From positions 4,774,001 to 4,838,000 of the forward strand of contig NZ_CP066339.1 of assembly GCF_016406125.1 (NCBI RefSeq): 64,000 nt of DNA, read 5' to 3'. The stretch comes from Alicyclobacillus sp. SO9. GTDB lineage: Bacteria > Bacillota > Bacilli > Alicyclobacillales > Alicyclobacillaceae. Below are positions 27,660-37,119 of this stretch, in pieces (the first letter of the stretch is position 1; the number at the start of each line of letters is the position of its first letter). A program made the translations under genes and the position numbers. The notes beneath the pieces were generated by a model. It saw only the letters and a program-made list of their open reading frames with translations. It had not been told where the DNA came from and did no database searches.

Positions 27660-27714
27660 CCTCTTACACCTCCCAACAGCGCGTTGCAAAAGGAAAGCTC
27701 TGCAGACTTCAGAC

Positions 27715-28974
27715 TTACTCGGGTTGCCAGCTTGCGAGGTATTTAAGCTGCCTCTCACTCAACTCGTCAGTCTGAATGCCCCACGCCTCCAAGCGCATCC
27801 GCGCTACCTGAAGATCAATCTCCTTAGGCAAAGTATGCAGACCCGGGCTGTAGTGTCCGCTCACGATGTCCCGCAGGCCAAGGGCCTGCAGTGCAAAAGT
27901 CATGTCCATTACCTCAACGGGATGTCCGTCTCCTGAAGCCAGGTTCACCAACCTGCCTTCAGCCAACAAGTACACTTTTCTGCCATCGTGAAGTTGAAAT
28001 TCTTCTACATTTTTTCGTACAGTTCGGACTCCGGTGCTGGCGTCCTTTAAGTCTGGTTTGGAGATTTCGACATCAAAGTGCCCGGCATTAGCCATCACCG
28101 CACCGTCTTTCATTACTTCAAAATCACTCTTTGTAATACAGTCGCGGTTACCTGTAACCGTAACGAAAAAATCGCCTTCTTTGGCAGCTTCATTCATGGG
28201 CATGACGCGAAAGCCGTCCATGACAGCTTCCAGTGCTTTAATGGGATCGACTTCGGTCACAACGACGTTCGCTCCCAATCCTTTGGCACGCATAGCAACG
28301 CCCTTGCCGCACCAACCATAACCTGCAACCACAGCGGTTTTCCCTGCTACAACCAAATTGGTAGTTCTCATAATTCCGTCCCAGACAGACTGCCCAGTGC
28401 CATAACGATTGTCAAACAGGTATTTGCAGTAAGCGTCGTTCACTGCCATCATCGGGAATTTCAGGGTTCCTTCCTTATCCATGGCACGAAGGCGAAGAAT
28501 ACCAGTAGTCGTCTCTTCACAACCGCCGAGAATCTCTTTGAGTTGGTCCGGCCGTTGACTGTGAATAGTGGAGACCAAATCTCCACCGTCATCAATGATG
28601 GCATCAGGATGGAAATCCAATAGTTGGTTCAGATGTTGATGATACTCCTCGTCTGTCGCTCCATGCCAAGCAAAAGCTTTCACACCCCGACTGACCAACC
28701 CGGCAACCACATCGTCCTGAGTAGACAAGGGATTACTGGCAGCAACAGCTACCTCTGCGCCTCCAGCCTGAATAGTCAGTGCCAAGTATGCAGTTTTCGC
28801 TTCCAAGTGGAGACAAATAGCGACCTTCTTCCCCGCGAAGGGCTGGTCCTTTTGAAACTGTTCTCGCACTTGGTTCAGCAAAGGCATATGGGCTGCAACC
28901 CAGTCTATCTTGCGATTTCCTTCCTCAGCCAACCCGATATCTCTAATCATAGACTCCTCTACAACGCTGCTCAT
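27715..28974 (-). CDS. ahcY: Adenosylhomocysteinase
   Basis: This NAD-dependent enzyme splits S-adenosylhomocysteine into adenosine and homocysteine and so removes the inhibitor left by methyltransferases. The 419-residue protein has the NAD-binding motif [20 protein letters not shown], the substrate block [20 protein letters not shown], and NAGHFDVEI. The ATG at 28974 follows GGGGAGG. Bacillus subtilis uses the MtnN/LuxS route instead, so this gene marks a different lineage. It may form an operon with the downstream amidotransferase. Confidence 0.96.
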   Translation of the reverse strand: MSSVVEESMIRDIGLAEEGNRKIDWVAAHMPLLNQVREQFQKDQPFAGKKVAICLHLEAKTAYLALTIQAGGAEVAVAASNPLSTQDDVVAGLVSRGVKAFAWHGATDEEYHQHLNQLLDFHPDAIIDDGGDLVSTIHSQRPDQLKEILGGCEETTTGILRLRAMDKEGTLKFPMMAVNDAYCKYLFDNRYGTGQSVWDGIMRTTNLVVAGKTAVVAGYGWCGKGVAMRAKGLGANVVVTEVDPIKALEAVMDGFRVMPMNEAAKEGDFFVTVTGNRDCITKSDFEVMKDGAVMANAGHFDVEISKPDLKDASTGVRTVRKNVEEFQLHDGRKVYLLAEGRLVNLASGDGHPVEVMDMTFALQALGLRDIVSGHYSPGLHTLPKEIDLQVARMRLEAWGIQTDELSERQLKYLASWQPE

Positions 28975-29033
28975 CAGCCGTAACCTCCCCATACTCGTTG
29001 CTTTGTCCGTATGTACTCATAGCCGTAGTCATA

Positions 29034-29063
29034 GCCATACAAAAAAAGGTTCCACAAGACCTT
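29034..29063 (-). terminator. Candidate terminator of the alr-ndoAI-ndoA transcript
   Basis: On the minus strand AAGGTCTTGTGGAACCTT is followed by a run of T. The stem is only five or six pairs but the T-tract (29041-29047 on the plus strand as A) is strong. It lies between ndoA and ahcY. Confidence 0.55.
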
Positions 29064-29145
29064 GCACACCGTCTTCAGCAGTTATACCGTCACTGTTTGA
29101 AGTGTATGCCCTGCGGAACGCCGAACAAGTAACCTACGCAACTCC

Positions 29146-29496
29146 TCAGAAATCAACCATCCCAAGACTGATTTGTAAACCCTCATTCACCAGTCTCATC
29201 ATAGTTTCATCTAAGTGAGTAATCTTGTCAGTAAGTCTCTGCTTATCTATTGTACGAAGTTGTTCCAACAAGATGACCGAATCCCGGTCCAATCCATATT
29301 TGTCGGCCGGGATTTCCACATGAGTCGGTAGTTTTGCTTTTTGGATCTGTGCCGTAATAGCAGCCACAATTACGGTGGGGCTAAATCGATTGCCAATATC
29401 ATTCTGGATCACCAAAACCGGCCGGAATCCTCCTTGCTCCGATCCGACCACTGGCGACAAATCGGCAAAAAAAATGTCCCCTCGTTTGACATTCAA
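29146..29496 (-). CDS. ndoA: Type II toxin, MazF/EndoA family endoribonuclease
   Basis: A 116-residue MazF-fold RNase. The start [19 protein letters not shown], then [20 protein letters not shown] and [12 protein letters not shown], match EndoA of Bacillus, which cuts mRNA at UACAU. It lies five bases after the antitoxin gene. The start is a TTG with GGGGTG nine bases upstream. Downstream of alr this is the conserved Bacilli context, so it is a core-genome toxin rather than a mobile one. The cleavage site here is inferred only. Confidence 0.94.
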   Translation of the reverse strand: MNVKRGDIFFADLSPVVGSEQGGFRPVLVIQNDIGNRFSPTVIVAAITAQIQKAKLPTHVEIPADKYGLDRDSVILLEQLRTIDKQRLTDKITHLDETMMRLVNEGLQISLGMVDF

Positions 29497-29500
29497 ACGG

Positions 29501-29773
29501 CTACACCCCGCTCACTAGACGTTCGACTGTACCTCCCGCTTCTTCCTCCAGTGGAAAGGCCTCCGAGGCAATTCGTAAGTTCAGTCTTGCCATCTCCACG
29601 TAACCTTGCTGCATCAAAGCCCGAATATCCTGCTTCCGTTGTTCTGACAAGTACATTTGCATGGCTTCTCGAAAAACCTCGCTCCGATTGGTGTTTTCCC
29701 GCAACGCTACTCCATCAACTTGCTCCAGTAAATTTTGCGGAACGTAGACTACAATGCGCTTGTTAGCAGACAC
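29501..29773 (-). CDS. ndoAI: Antitoxin of EndoA, ribbon-helix-helix (NdoAI/YdcD type)
   Basis: A 90-residue antitoxin. The N-terminal ribbon-helix-helix ([18 protein letters not shown] and [14 protein letters not shown]) binds DNA and the acidic C-terminal tail wraps the toxin. The GTG at 29773 has GGAGGT seven bases upstream; a GTG at 29788 would add five residues. It is 85 bases after alr and directly before ndoA, and probably autoregulates the pair. Confidence 0.9.
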   Translation of the reverse strand: MSANKRIVVYVPQNLLEQVDGVALRENTNRSEVFREAMQMYLSEQRKQDIRALMQQGYVEMARLNLRIASEAFPLEEEAGGTVERLVSGV

Positions 29774-29858
29774 GCGCGGCACCTCCACTGCAAATACGTG
29801 ACAGTCATACAGACCTATTATAACGATGGTAAAAAGTCGGTGTCAAAGCCAGCAAACA

Positions 29859-31106
29859 TCAAGAACCGGATATTTCATCCAATTCCGTATAGAGGTGCAA
29901 CACGCGGCTCGACAACGCACACGTCAACTCGTAAGAAATGGTACCTGCGCTCTGCGCCAGCTTGTGTACAGACACACAAGGCTCAGCATTGTTAGCGATA
30001 CGGTGCTTTTGAAATGAATGCAGCAGAAATTTCTGTTGCTCTTCTTCTGTAAGACCGTCAATTTGGGCAAATTCCCACTCATCGGGAGCACTCTTACCAT
30101 ATATAGTAACACAATCTCCCGGTTTCACGTTGTCAATGTCCGTGGTGTCTATCATCAACTGATCCATACATACATTACCCACAACCGGCGCTTTTTTTGC
30201 ATGAACCAATACATAACCTTGGTTTGAGAGATGCCTGCTGTACCCATCAGCGTAGCCAATAGGAACTGTGGCAATCCGAGTTGGACGCTTTGCCTTAAAC
30301 GTTCCTCCGTAGCCAACCGTTTCACCTGCCGGAATCTCTGCAACGCGGGAAACGAAAGTATACAGATGCAAAGCTTGTTGCAAGTCTATCGGACATTCAA
30401 AATCATCGCTTGGCGGATACCCGTAGGCACTAATGCCGAGACGCACCATATCGTAGTGCCACTCTGGCACGCGCAAAGTTGCCGCGCTGTTCGCTGCATG
30501 CACAAGTTCAGGCTGGATTCCGTGTCTTCGAAAATTGTCCAAATGCGCTTCAAACCGTTCAACTTGATGCTGTGCATGATGAAGGTCGCGTGCATCAGCA
30601 CAGGCAAAATGCGTAAACACGCCTGTGAGGTGAATATCAGAGCGATTTGAAAGCCATTGTGCGGCTGCTAGAGATTCCTCTTCTGACACAAAACCCAGCC
30701 TTGACATCCCGCTGTCAATTTTTAGATGAACCCGCAAAGGGCGTGAAAACGGGGGAACATCATAGCCGGACCAGTTATCTGTGACGGTAACATCAATTTC
30801 ATTTTCAGCCGCCACTCGTGCGGCCACATGTGAAACACTTCCCAAAACCAAAATTCGTATGGGTGAAGATGCGCTGTTGAACAGGGGGTGGTTGCGAAGT
30901 TCTAGCGCCTCTTCCAGTGTGGCAACGCCAAGATAGTCTGCTCCCCCGGCCAGGGCGGCTTTGGCAGCCTGTATCATGCCGTGACCATAACCGTCTGCCT
31001 TAACCGCAACCAGCATCTTCACCGAGTGATGAAGGCGACTGACGACAGCCCTGACATTTTCTCTAATGGCATTTTCATCAATAATGGCAAACGTACCTCT
31101 ATACAT
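29859..31106 (-). CDS. alr: Alanine racemase
   Basis: Pyridoxal-phosphate enzyme making D-alanine for peptidoglycan. The 415-residue protein has the PLP lysine motif VAVKADGYGHG near residue 34, the catalytic tyrosine region TVGYGGTFKAKRPTRIATVP, and a C-terminal beta domain with VGNVCMDQLMIDTTD. The ATG at 31106 follows GGGACGGGAGCA. The protein is somewhat longer than the usual 370-390 residues because of its C-terminal end. It precedes the ndoAI-ndoA pair as in Bacillus. Confidence 0.95.
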   Translation of the reverse strand: MYRGTFAIIDENAIRENVRAVVSRLHHSVKMLVAVKADGYGHGMIQAAKAALAGGADYLGVATLEEALELRNHPLFNSASSPIRILVLGSVSHVAARVAAENEIDVTVTDNWSGYDVPPFSRPLRVHLKIDSGMSRLGFVSEEESLAAAQWLSNRSDIHLTGVFTHFACADARDLHHAQHQVERFEAHLDNFRRHGIQPELVHAANSAATLRVPEWHYDMVRLGISAYGYPPSDDFECPIDLQQALHLYTFVSRVAEIPAGETVGYGGTFKAKRPTRIATVPIGYADGYSRHLSNQGYVLVHAKKAPVVGNVCMDQLMIDTTDIDNVKPGDCVTIYGKSAPDEWEFAQIDGLTEEEQQKFLLHSFQKHRIANNAEPCVSVHKLAQSAGTISYELTCALSSRVLHLYTELDEISGS

Positions 31107-31199
31107 TGCTCCCGTCCCTTCAAGCACACTTTCTATTGTAATAGACGTAGTGACAAATCACCATGACGTGTCTCTAGGAAAATCTAGGGTTGTCGAACA

Positions 31200-31235
31200 G
31201 AAAAAGCAAAAACCATCCGCAGCTATGCGGATGGT
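31200..31235 (-). terminator. Intrinsic terminator of the DUF1648 membrane protein gene
   Basis: The stem ACCATCCGC/GCGGATGGT with a six-base loop is followed on the minus strand by TTTTTGCTTTTT. It overlaps the last codons of the gene, so the gene appears separate from alr. Confidence 0.87.
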
Positions 31236-32116
31236 CCACGTTTATCGGCATTATATATGTAGACCTGACGCAGGAGTATAAGAAACAAGATTTGCACAGC
31301 CAAGATGATTGCGGTCACCATCCACGATAGAACACTTAGTCCGGCTCCGATAAGACCCATACTGCCAGCTAATATGGGGCCAATCCTCAGTGTGTTTTTT
31401 CTGCTCATCCAGCCGTTTGCTTGACCGTCAAGACACCAGTGCGTTGTCATTTTTTCAGGCAAAAAAGACTCGTATCGTCTGGACAACCATACCTGCAACA
31501 ATACGAAAAGAACCAACGACAATACTGATGCAATGAGAGAGCCCACAGCAATTCTAAAGCTTGTTAAACGGGTAGAAGCCGTGCTTGAGAGACTCGGTAC
31601 CATCGCCCCTACGTGATTTGCCAGTGTCTTGACATTGGGAGATGAGATGAGGGCAAGTTTCCCGTCTTGGGACAGAGCCAACCAGGGATGAGTTCCTTCA
31701 TGAAAGACGATAGCCGATTTCCCATTGTTTAGCCTGAACAGCCCTGTTTGAAATTGACCAATGCTGGTTCCGTTAAGGCGCATTGCCAATCCGTAGGAAC
31801 CGGAAGGCGACACCCACGCTCCCGTAGTTTTCGACAAAGGCAACTCAACCGTTTGGGGCCGGGTCTTCACAATGAGGGTCGTTCCCGAAAGACGCCAGCC
31901 CGTATGTAGTGATGCAAATAGAATCCAGAAGGAAATGCCGACAGGTATGAGACCAACAAAAATCAGGATTGGTCCGGCGTTAAACCGGTTCGACTGGCTT
32001 CGACTGCGACGCCACATCACGATACCAAGGACTATGGGGAGGAGACTTACGAGAAGCATAATCCAAACACCTGCATTGAGCTTCAGAGCTTGAAAGAAGG
32101 AAAGTTCATAGGACAT
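31223..32116 (-). CDS. Membrane protein with PH-like and DUF1648 regions
   Basis: A 297-residue membrane protein: two helices near residues 15-70, an outside or cytoplasmic beta-rich segment resembling the bacterial PH/DUF region (residues ~85-170), then helices and the DUF1648 pattern LPEKMTTHWCLDGQANGWMS followed by two more helices. DUF1648 occurs in SdpI-type immunity proteins and related membrane proteins, but the full SdpI helix set is not seen. Function unknown. The ATG at 32116 follows GAGAGGGAGCGCC. It is flanked by terminators on both sides. Confidence 0.6.
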   Translation of the reverse strand: MSYELSFFQALKLNAGVWIMLLVSLLPIVLGIVMWRRSRSQSNRFNAGPILIFVGLIPVGISFWILFASLHTGWRLSGTTLIVKTRPQTVELPLSKTTGAWVSPSGSYGLAMRLNGTSIGQFQTGLFRLNNGKSAIVFHEGTHPWLALSQDGKLALISSPNVKTLANHVGAMVPSLSSTASTRLTSFRIAVGSLIASVLSLVLFVLLQVWLSRRYESFLPEKMTTHWCLDGQANGWMSRKNTLRIGPILAGSMGLIGAGLSVLSWMVTAIILAVQILFLILLRQVYIYNADKRGPSA

Positions 32117-32246
32117 GGCGCTCCCTCTCTTCACAATATCTAGGACGATACAGCCTCGAACAGAGGTGTCAATTTAAACGTACTGGATTCCCAGGTAAAG
32201 TCAAGGTTGCCAGGGTGCTTGAGCGCTATTTGTTACATTTCAGACG

Positions 32247-32279
32247 TAAAAAAGCTGCTCTGCTCAGGAGCAGAACAGC
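32247..32279 (-). terminator. Intrinsic terminator of the YdcC-like lipoprotein gene
   Basis: A stem formed by GCTGTTCTGCTC and GAGCAGAGCAGC (one bulge) is followed by TTTTTTAC on the minus strand. Confidence 0.82.
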
Positions 32280-32320
32280 CGCGTCAACCAATGATTCATA
32301 GTGCAGTTCTATTAGAAGTG

Positions 32321-33325
32321 TTATTTCCCAACTGTCCCAAGTGTTGTGATCGCAATATGCTTCATCTGGTCCATCGACAGCTTGTCGCTTGTCAGCGCAA
32401 ATTCAACACCATTGTGAATCCACATGAGCTGATGCGCCTGTTCCGTCCCGTTATAAATCGCCGGAACCCCAAACATGTCGACCAATTCCCCTCCGGCAAT
32501 ACCGGCAACACCTGGTGTTGGCCGAAACTCTGACAATGTAAAAGCGTGTTGCCCTGTATAACGCAGCAGGTAATCGTCTGTGCTCACTTCCTGCATGTCG
32601 GAAAGCTTGTCACCCAGTCCTGTTATGGTCGGCTCAAGGTATCCGAACGGTTGCGACATGCTTGCCAGAGTGGTCTTTGCACCGCTGCCCTCGGCAATTT
32701 TCTGCGGGTTAAAATCTGCCGTCTGGAACTTTGCAGGGCTTTCAAATTTCTTGAAATCAATTGTTACAACCGCTTGGTTCTCGGCATCATAGAGCACCAC
32801 TTTTTTGGGATTCAGTGTTTTTGCATCTAGCTGAACGTGCTCTTTGGTAACTACGTCGTTAGCAGGTGACACGGGCATGTCGAACTGATAAAGTCCGTTT
32901 TTCTTCTTAACAGTCACCTTGTCGCCACTGGACAACTGTTGAAGAATCTGGGTATACAGATAGATGTGTCCCTGATTCTGTGCCCAGTTTCCGTTAAACC
33001 GAAATACCTTTTGGAGTGACGGACTCACAATGAACATACCATTCTTGTTTTTGACAATGACTTGGTTGATTTTGTCCGGTGATTCTCCTAATGAGATGCG
33101 ATATACATCCGGACTCTCATACCAAGTTTCAATGTAGTAGGTTTGCGAACTGTGATCCATCTGAACGGTCATGGTTGCTGTCGTCTTATAATTTTGTTTG
33201 GTCATGGCCTGTACATGGGACTGTAATTTGGGTTTCATGCTCTGGCTTGAAGGGGCACCGCAACCCGATACGAGACCAATAACAATGCCTGTTGCAACCA
33301 ACCATCCGCCAATTTTTCGCATCAT
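32321..33325 (-). CDS. ydcC: YdcC-like lipoprotein (LolA/GerS-type fold)
   Basis: A 334-residue lipoprotein with lipobox LVSGC near residue 22. The rest resembles the outer-membrane lipoprotein sorting (LolA-like) fold, with the repeating pattern of TMTVQMD, YYIETWYESPDVYRI and IVSPSLQKVFRF. It occupies the place of ydcC between acpS/nnr and alr in Bacillus. YdcC is a sporulation-controlled lipoprotein and related GerS acts in spore germination in Clostridia. The exact role here is inferred from position and fold. Confidence 0.8.
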   Translation of the reverse strand: MMRKIGGWLVATGIVIGLVSGCGAPSSQSMKPKLQSHVQAMTKQNYKTTATMTVQMDHSSQTYYIETWYESPDVYRISLGESPDKINQVIVKNKNGMFIVSPSLQKVFRFNGNWAQNQGHIYLYTQILQQLSSGDKVTVKKKNGLYQFDMPVSPANDVVTKEHVQLDAKTLNPKKVVLYDAENQAVVTIDFKKFESPAKFQTADFNPQKIAEGSGAKTTLASMSQPFGYLEPTITGLGDKLSDMQEVSTDDYLLRYTGQHAFTLSEFRPTPGVAGIAGGELVDMFGVPAIYNGTEQAHQLMWIHNGVEFALTSDKLSMDQMKHIAITTLGTVGK

Positions 33326-33352
33326 CCACCTCGCCTTTCTTCGACAAACATG

Positions 33353-34819
33353 TCAATCTTGCTGCCGTACCTGATTGAGACTGTCGAAATGAAGGCATAT
33401 TGCGCGGGAAATACTTTCGACAACATCTGACGCCATAACGCTGGTAGATGAAAACTGAGACCCCGCCAGTTCACCGGCACATCCGTGCAGCCAAGCCCCG
33501 ACGGCTGCAGCCTCACGAGGATGCAACCCCTGCGCCAAAAGACCTCCAATTACGCCTGCCAAAACATCCCCTGTCCCAGCCGTGGCCAAAGCCTCGTTTC
33601 CTGAAGAGTTAACCAACAGCGGGGCGTCCGGAGACGCAATTAGAGTGTGATAGCCCTTCAGCACCACGACTGCACCCGTTTTTTCAGCCAGTGTAACAGC
33701 AGCCTGTGCGCGGTGACTTTGAACCTCTTGCGTTGTCCAGCCAAGCAGTCTGGCGCATTCTTTGGGATGAGGTGTTAAGACGCAGTTGCGTCCAATTAAT
33801 TCACCGTGCACTGCTGGGACCAGCCCGTCCGCGTCAATGACAGCGGGCTTATCCCAATTCTTTAGAACCCTCATCCACTGCGCTGCTTTCTGACCCAGCC
33901 CTGGTCCGACCACAATGCTCTGACAGTCTGAAAAAGCATCCGTATCAGGACCCCTGCGCAGAACGAATTCAAGTGGTGCCTGCATAGGTTCTTCAGAGGA
34001 TGCCATCACAATCAAGCCTGATCCGCTTCTCGCTGCTCCTAAGCCTGCAAGAATCGGTGCTCCTTTCATTTCCCCGACAGCAATCCCTGTTTTCCCGAAC
34101 GTTCCCTTGTGGGAATCTCGTTTTCGCAGCGGCCACCGTCCCCCAACTGCTTGTCGAACCCAGTGCAAGTCAACGTATTCTGCCAGCCCTGACGCAGTTG
34201 GAATATCGATGCCAATGTCGACCACATGAACTGTTCCGGAAAAATAGCAGCCAGGTGCAACTGCCGTCCCAAGTTTCTGCGCAGCAATACACACGGTCTC
34301 ATCCGCCTCCACCGCAAGGCCCGGGACCTCACCCGTACTGGCGTTTACACCTGTGGGTACATCCACAGCCACTACTTTTCCGGCTCTCTCGTTCAGACTC
34401 TGCACCATGTCCTGCAACAAGCCCTCTAGGGGACGAGTTGTTCCTGTCCCAAGGAGCGCATCTACGTACATATCCGCTTCCGGAATCTGCGCCGCAGATG
34501 TTACCTCTGCAAAGGTTACGCCGGCCGCATGCGCCATCTCATACGCTGTCCGTGCATCACCGGACAGGTCGTTGGTACTCGCTGCTGAAATAACCTGGAC
34601 AGATACACCAAGCCTGTGAAGCAAACGAGCGGCTATCCAGCCGTCTCCGCCGTTATTCCCCTTCCCGCACAGGACACAGACATGGGTTGGATCAGATTTT
34701 CGTACAGTGTCAGCCACTGCCTTTCCCGCATGCTCCATTAAGACAATTCCGGGTACGCATCCTGAAGTAATTGTTTGTTCGTCGAACTGTCGCATTTCCT
34801 TACTAGTTACGAGAATCAC
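33353..34819 (-). CDS. nnrDE: Bifunctional NAD(P)HX epimerase/dehydratase
   Basis: Repairs hydrated NADH and NADPH. The 488-residue protein joins an N-terminal epimerase (YjeF_N; CGKGNNGGDGWIAARLL near residue 53) to a C-terminal ADP-dependent dehydratase of the ribokinase fold (VVLKGYHTLIASP and GTGDVLAGVIGGLLAQG). The GTG at 34819 has GGGGAGG eight bases upstream. It lies between acpS and ydcC, as in Bacilli. Confidence 0.95.
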   Translation of the reverse strand: MILVTSKEMRQFDEQTITSGCVPGIVLMEHAGKAVADTVRKSDPTHVCVLCGKGNNGGDGWIAARLLHRLGVSVQVISAASTNDLSGDARTAYEMAHAAGVTFAEVTSAAQIPEADMYVDALLGTGTTRPLEGLLQDMVQSLNERAGKVVAVDVPTGVNASTGEVPGLAVEADETVCIAAQKLGTAVAPGCYFSGTVHVVDIGIDIPTASGLAEYVDLHWVRQAVGGRWPLRKRDSHKGTFGKTGIAVGEMKGAPILAGLGAARSGSGLIVMASSEEPMQAPLEFVLRRGPDTDAFSDCQSIVVGPGLGQKAAQWMRVLKNWDKPAVIDADGLVPAVHGELIGRNCVLTPHPKECARLLGWTTQEVQSHRAQAAVTLAEKTGAVVVLKGYHTLIASPDAPLLVNSSGNEALATAGTGDVLAGVIGGLLAQGLHPREAAAVGAWLHGCAGELAGSQFSSTSVMASDVVESISRAICLHFDSLNQVRQQD

Positions 34820-34993
34820 TCGTGTACCCTCCCCGAGGATTGGTATACTTATATTCCGCTCGTCCCATCAATATGTGCGTGTCCAGGGGAATGCTCGTCA
34901 ATCTTTGTCCCAAATCCTTGTCAGGTCGTGGTTTCGCAAATTCGACAATTTATTGAGAGAACCTGATGGACAGCCCTACATCGTGTTGTACTT

Positions 34994-35365
34994 TTAGAAC
35001 TTTTCCCAAATCGCAAAAGCGACAGCAGAAGTATCGCTGTGTGAAATCGACACATGCCAGGAATCACCGCTGTATTCCACACTGTCTGCGTCCAACCACT
35101 CAATCTCCAGCCCATTTTGGCCCAGCATAATGCTAATTTGTTGTGGATGCAGCGAGCCAAGGCCCAGTCCGAGCGCTTTTCCCATTGCCTCTTTGGCAGC
35201 AAAACGGCCGGCCAGAAACTCTGCTCGTCTGCGTTTGCTCAATGTTTCCCAGTAACCCAATTCAGGCCCCGACAGCAGACGTTTGGGGAATCTCGTCGGC
35301 AATCTGGTCAACGCATCCTGAATTCGTTGAATTTCGACAATATCTGTTCCAATTCCGGCAATCAT
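34994..35365 (-). CDS. acpS: Holo-[acyl-carrier-protein] synthase
   Basis: Transfers 4'-phosphopantetheine from CoA to acyl carrier protein. The 123-residue protein starts MIAGIGTDIVEIQRI and has the magnesium/CoA motif FAAKEAMGKALG and HVSISHSDTSAVAFA. The ATG at 35365 follows AAGGTGCAGGA; an ATG 18 bases earlier is in frame. It heads the acpS-nnrDE-ydcC block, with about 175 non-coding bases before nnrDE. Confidence 0.96.
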   Translation of the reverse strand: MIAGIGTDIVEIQRIQDALTRLPTRFPKRLLSGPELGYWETLSKRRRAEFLAGRFAAKEAMGKALGLGLGSLHPQQISIMLGQNGLEIEWLDADSVEYSGDSWHVSISHSDTSAVAFAIWEKF

Positions 35366-35455
35366 TCCTGCACCTTCTTCCATCCCATTTGATACAATAG
35401 CGGCGGTATTGTCGACATCCTTTAAGACAGACCTGTCAACTGAGGAGGCATCATT

Positions 35456-36190
35456 TTGATAAAACAGTTTTGGCAGACAATGACTGCACTGGCTGTGCTC
35501 GTCACCGCCGTATCCGGTCTATCTCTTATGTATCTCGGATTGAGTAATATGTCATTAACACCGGCTACCAGTTACTCGGAATGGACCAACCTGCCGGTCA
35601 CATTCCCTTCAATCTGGAATATCCTGCGTCCTGCCGCCAGTGCAGGATGGTTGGTAACCATTGTTGTCCTCGTCCTTCAAATACTTTTAACGGGTGGTTT
35701 TTACGGGACACTTATTCGCACAAACACTGGACAAGCGGCGTCAGTCAACACGTTCATGTCAGACGCCCTCCGTTCCTTCGGACGATTGCTCACTTGGAAC
35801 ATCCTCTGGGCCGCCATTTTTCTGTTAATTGCTGCAGTTGCACGAAGCCTGCCACAAGCTGCGCTGCTCTTAACGATTCTGGCCATCATTGTTCGATTCG
35901 TCTTTTTGTTCGCGGAAACAGCGCTTGTTGGCGAAGGCCGTGTGCCCATGGCCAATGCTCTTCGAACGGCAGCTGTAACACTGTTAGGACGAATGATGCA
36001 AATGATCCCGTTTGGCGTAATCGTCATCGTGTTGTCCGGCCTTGCCGAGAAACTGTTTGCATCGTTTCCACTTCTGAGAATCCCAACAGTTCTTGCGTAC
36101 GCACTCGCCATGACATGGATTCTACACATGATTGTAGCGCGTTATATTTATTACTCAAACTACCAGTCAAGTCCAATCTCCAGAGATTGA
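35456..36190 (+). CDS. Polytopic membrane protein of unknown function
   Basis: A 244-residue protein with about six predicted membrane segments (residues ~10-30, 65-85, 110-130, 135-155, 180-200, 210-230) and few polar residues. I do not recognise a specific family; the layout resembles DUF/YciC-type glycerophosphoryl or permease-like membrane proteins. The TTG start has GAGGAGG upstream. It is divergent from acpS with 90 bases between them, including a short inverted repeat ACAATA-N7-TATTGT. Confidence 0.55.
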   Translation: MIKQFWQTMTALAVLVTAVSGLSLMYLGLSNMSLTPATSYSEWTNLPVTFPSIWNILRPAASAGWLVTIVVLVLQILLTGGFYGTLIRTNTGQAASVNTFMSDALRSFGRLLTWNILWAAIFLLIAAVARSLPQAALLLTILAIIVRFVFLFAETALVGEGRVPMANALRTAAVTLLGRMMQMIPFGVIVIVLSGLAEKLFASFPLLRIPTVLAYALAMTWILHMIVARYIYYSNYQSSPISRD

Positions 36191-36230
36191 CTTAAAAGCA
36201 ACTACTGAGGTAGTGCAACTCATACTGACA

Positions 36231-36275
36231 CAAGAGATTGGCGCAGTGAGCAACGGCACCCGTCTCTTGCTTTCT
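36231..36275 (+). terminator. Weak terminator-like hairpin
   Basis: CAAGAGA (36231-36237) pairs with TCTCTTG (36263-36269), followed by CTTTCTC. It lies after the plus-strand membrane protein and before a convergent gene. Short stem and long loop make this uncertain. Confidence 0.35.
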
Positions 36276-36307
36276 CATCCCCCGGTTACAGAGTAAGCAT
36301 CGCGTAC

Positions 36308-37018
36308 TCAGGGCGCATACCAGCTAACGGGTTGAACGGTCATGTGCCCGTCAAACTGCGAAATACGGCGGACCTCTTGTAGAGCCTCATTTACAACACT
36401 GCGGTTTCCAACAGCAGTCACTATCAATGGCACTTCATTCCGTTTCCAAAACCAACCAGTCTTTTTGGAACTGCGCGCCATACCAAAGCCTTCTACCGCA
36501 CGTGTCACAGAGACCCAGACCGCCCCCTTGCTACGCATGGCTTCTACAATGCGCTGATACACGGGGAGTCCATCACTCTGTCTCGATTCCATGACATAAA
36601 CCTCCACTTTCAACCCCTCGCTAAAGTCTGGATAAAGCTCTGAGTAAGTCCACGGTACACCATCAACGGATTCTTGGGCAGAGAAAACGTCTTTCAACTC
36701 ATCGCCTTTATGCACAATCATTACCCCTCTCCCTCTCAACAAACCTGTTGTATTCCTGATAAACGACCACATGTCGGAAAAATCACCGGAAAAGAGGAGC
36801 GAAAGAGCCAATTCATTTGAACCTATTTCGCTGTCCTTATGGCGTAGAAAATCTCCTCGGTAACATCCAAACGAGTGCATACAAGTCACCCCAGTCAGCG
36901 AGTACTGGTGCATCAGTTCCACAAGGTTGGCATAAAGCAACCTGCCTCCGACAGCCTCGGCTCCATTACGCAAGCCGCAAATTGCGTTTACCTTAAATGC
37001 GTCCGCTGACACTGGCAT
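36308..37018 (-). CDS. Tandem DUF190 protein
   Basis: A 236-residue cytoplasmic protein that appears to hold two DUF190 domains. The first (residues ~5-105) has LLYANLVELMHQYSLTGVTC and SFGCYRG. The second (~125-230) has LPVYQRIVEAMRSKGAVWV, VTRAVEGFG and PLIVTAVGNRSVVNEALQEV, the usual DUF190 end. DUF190 proteins are PII-like and are often single-domain partners of CrcB fluoride channels. No crcB lies nearby. GGAGGCTGACGAAT precedes the ATG. It looks monocistronic. Function unknown. Confidence 0.7.
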   Translation of the reverse strand: MPVSADAFKVNAICGLRNGAEAVGGRLLYANLVELMHQYSLTGVTCMHSFGCYRGDFLRHKDSEIGSNELALSLLFSGDFSDMWSFIRNTTGLLRGRGVMIVHKGDELKDVFSAQESVDGVPWTYSELYPDFSEGLKVEVYVMESRQSDGLPVYQRIVEAMRSKGAVWVSVTRAVEGFGMARSSKKTGWFWKRNEVPLIVTAVGNRSVVNEALQEVRRISQFDGHMTVQPVSWYAP

Positions 37019-37119
37019 ATTCGTCAGCCTCCTGGTTGCGTTTAGTGCAACCTATGCCGTGATATGGCACAATAGTGCATGTATCCAACTTAGCTGGGAA
37101 AGGTCGGGAGGATATATCC

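Noticed and set aside
28975-29033. SAH riboswitch or short peptide gene upstream of ahcY
   Set aside because: No aptamer-like fold was seen. A 31-codon frame here overlaps ahcY and has no ribosome site.
34000-34593. 197-residue plus-strand frame opposite the NAD(P)HX repair gene
   Set aside because: Antisense shadow without motifs; the minus-strand gene is certain.
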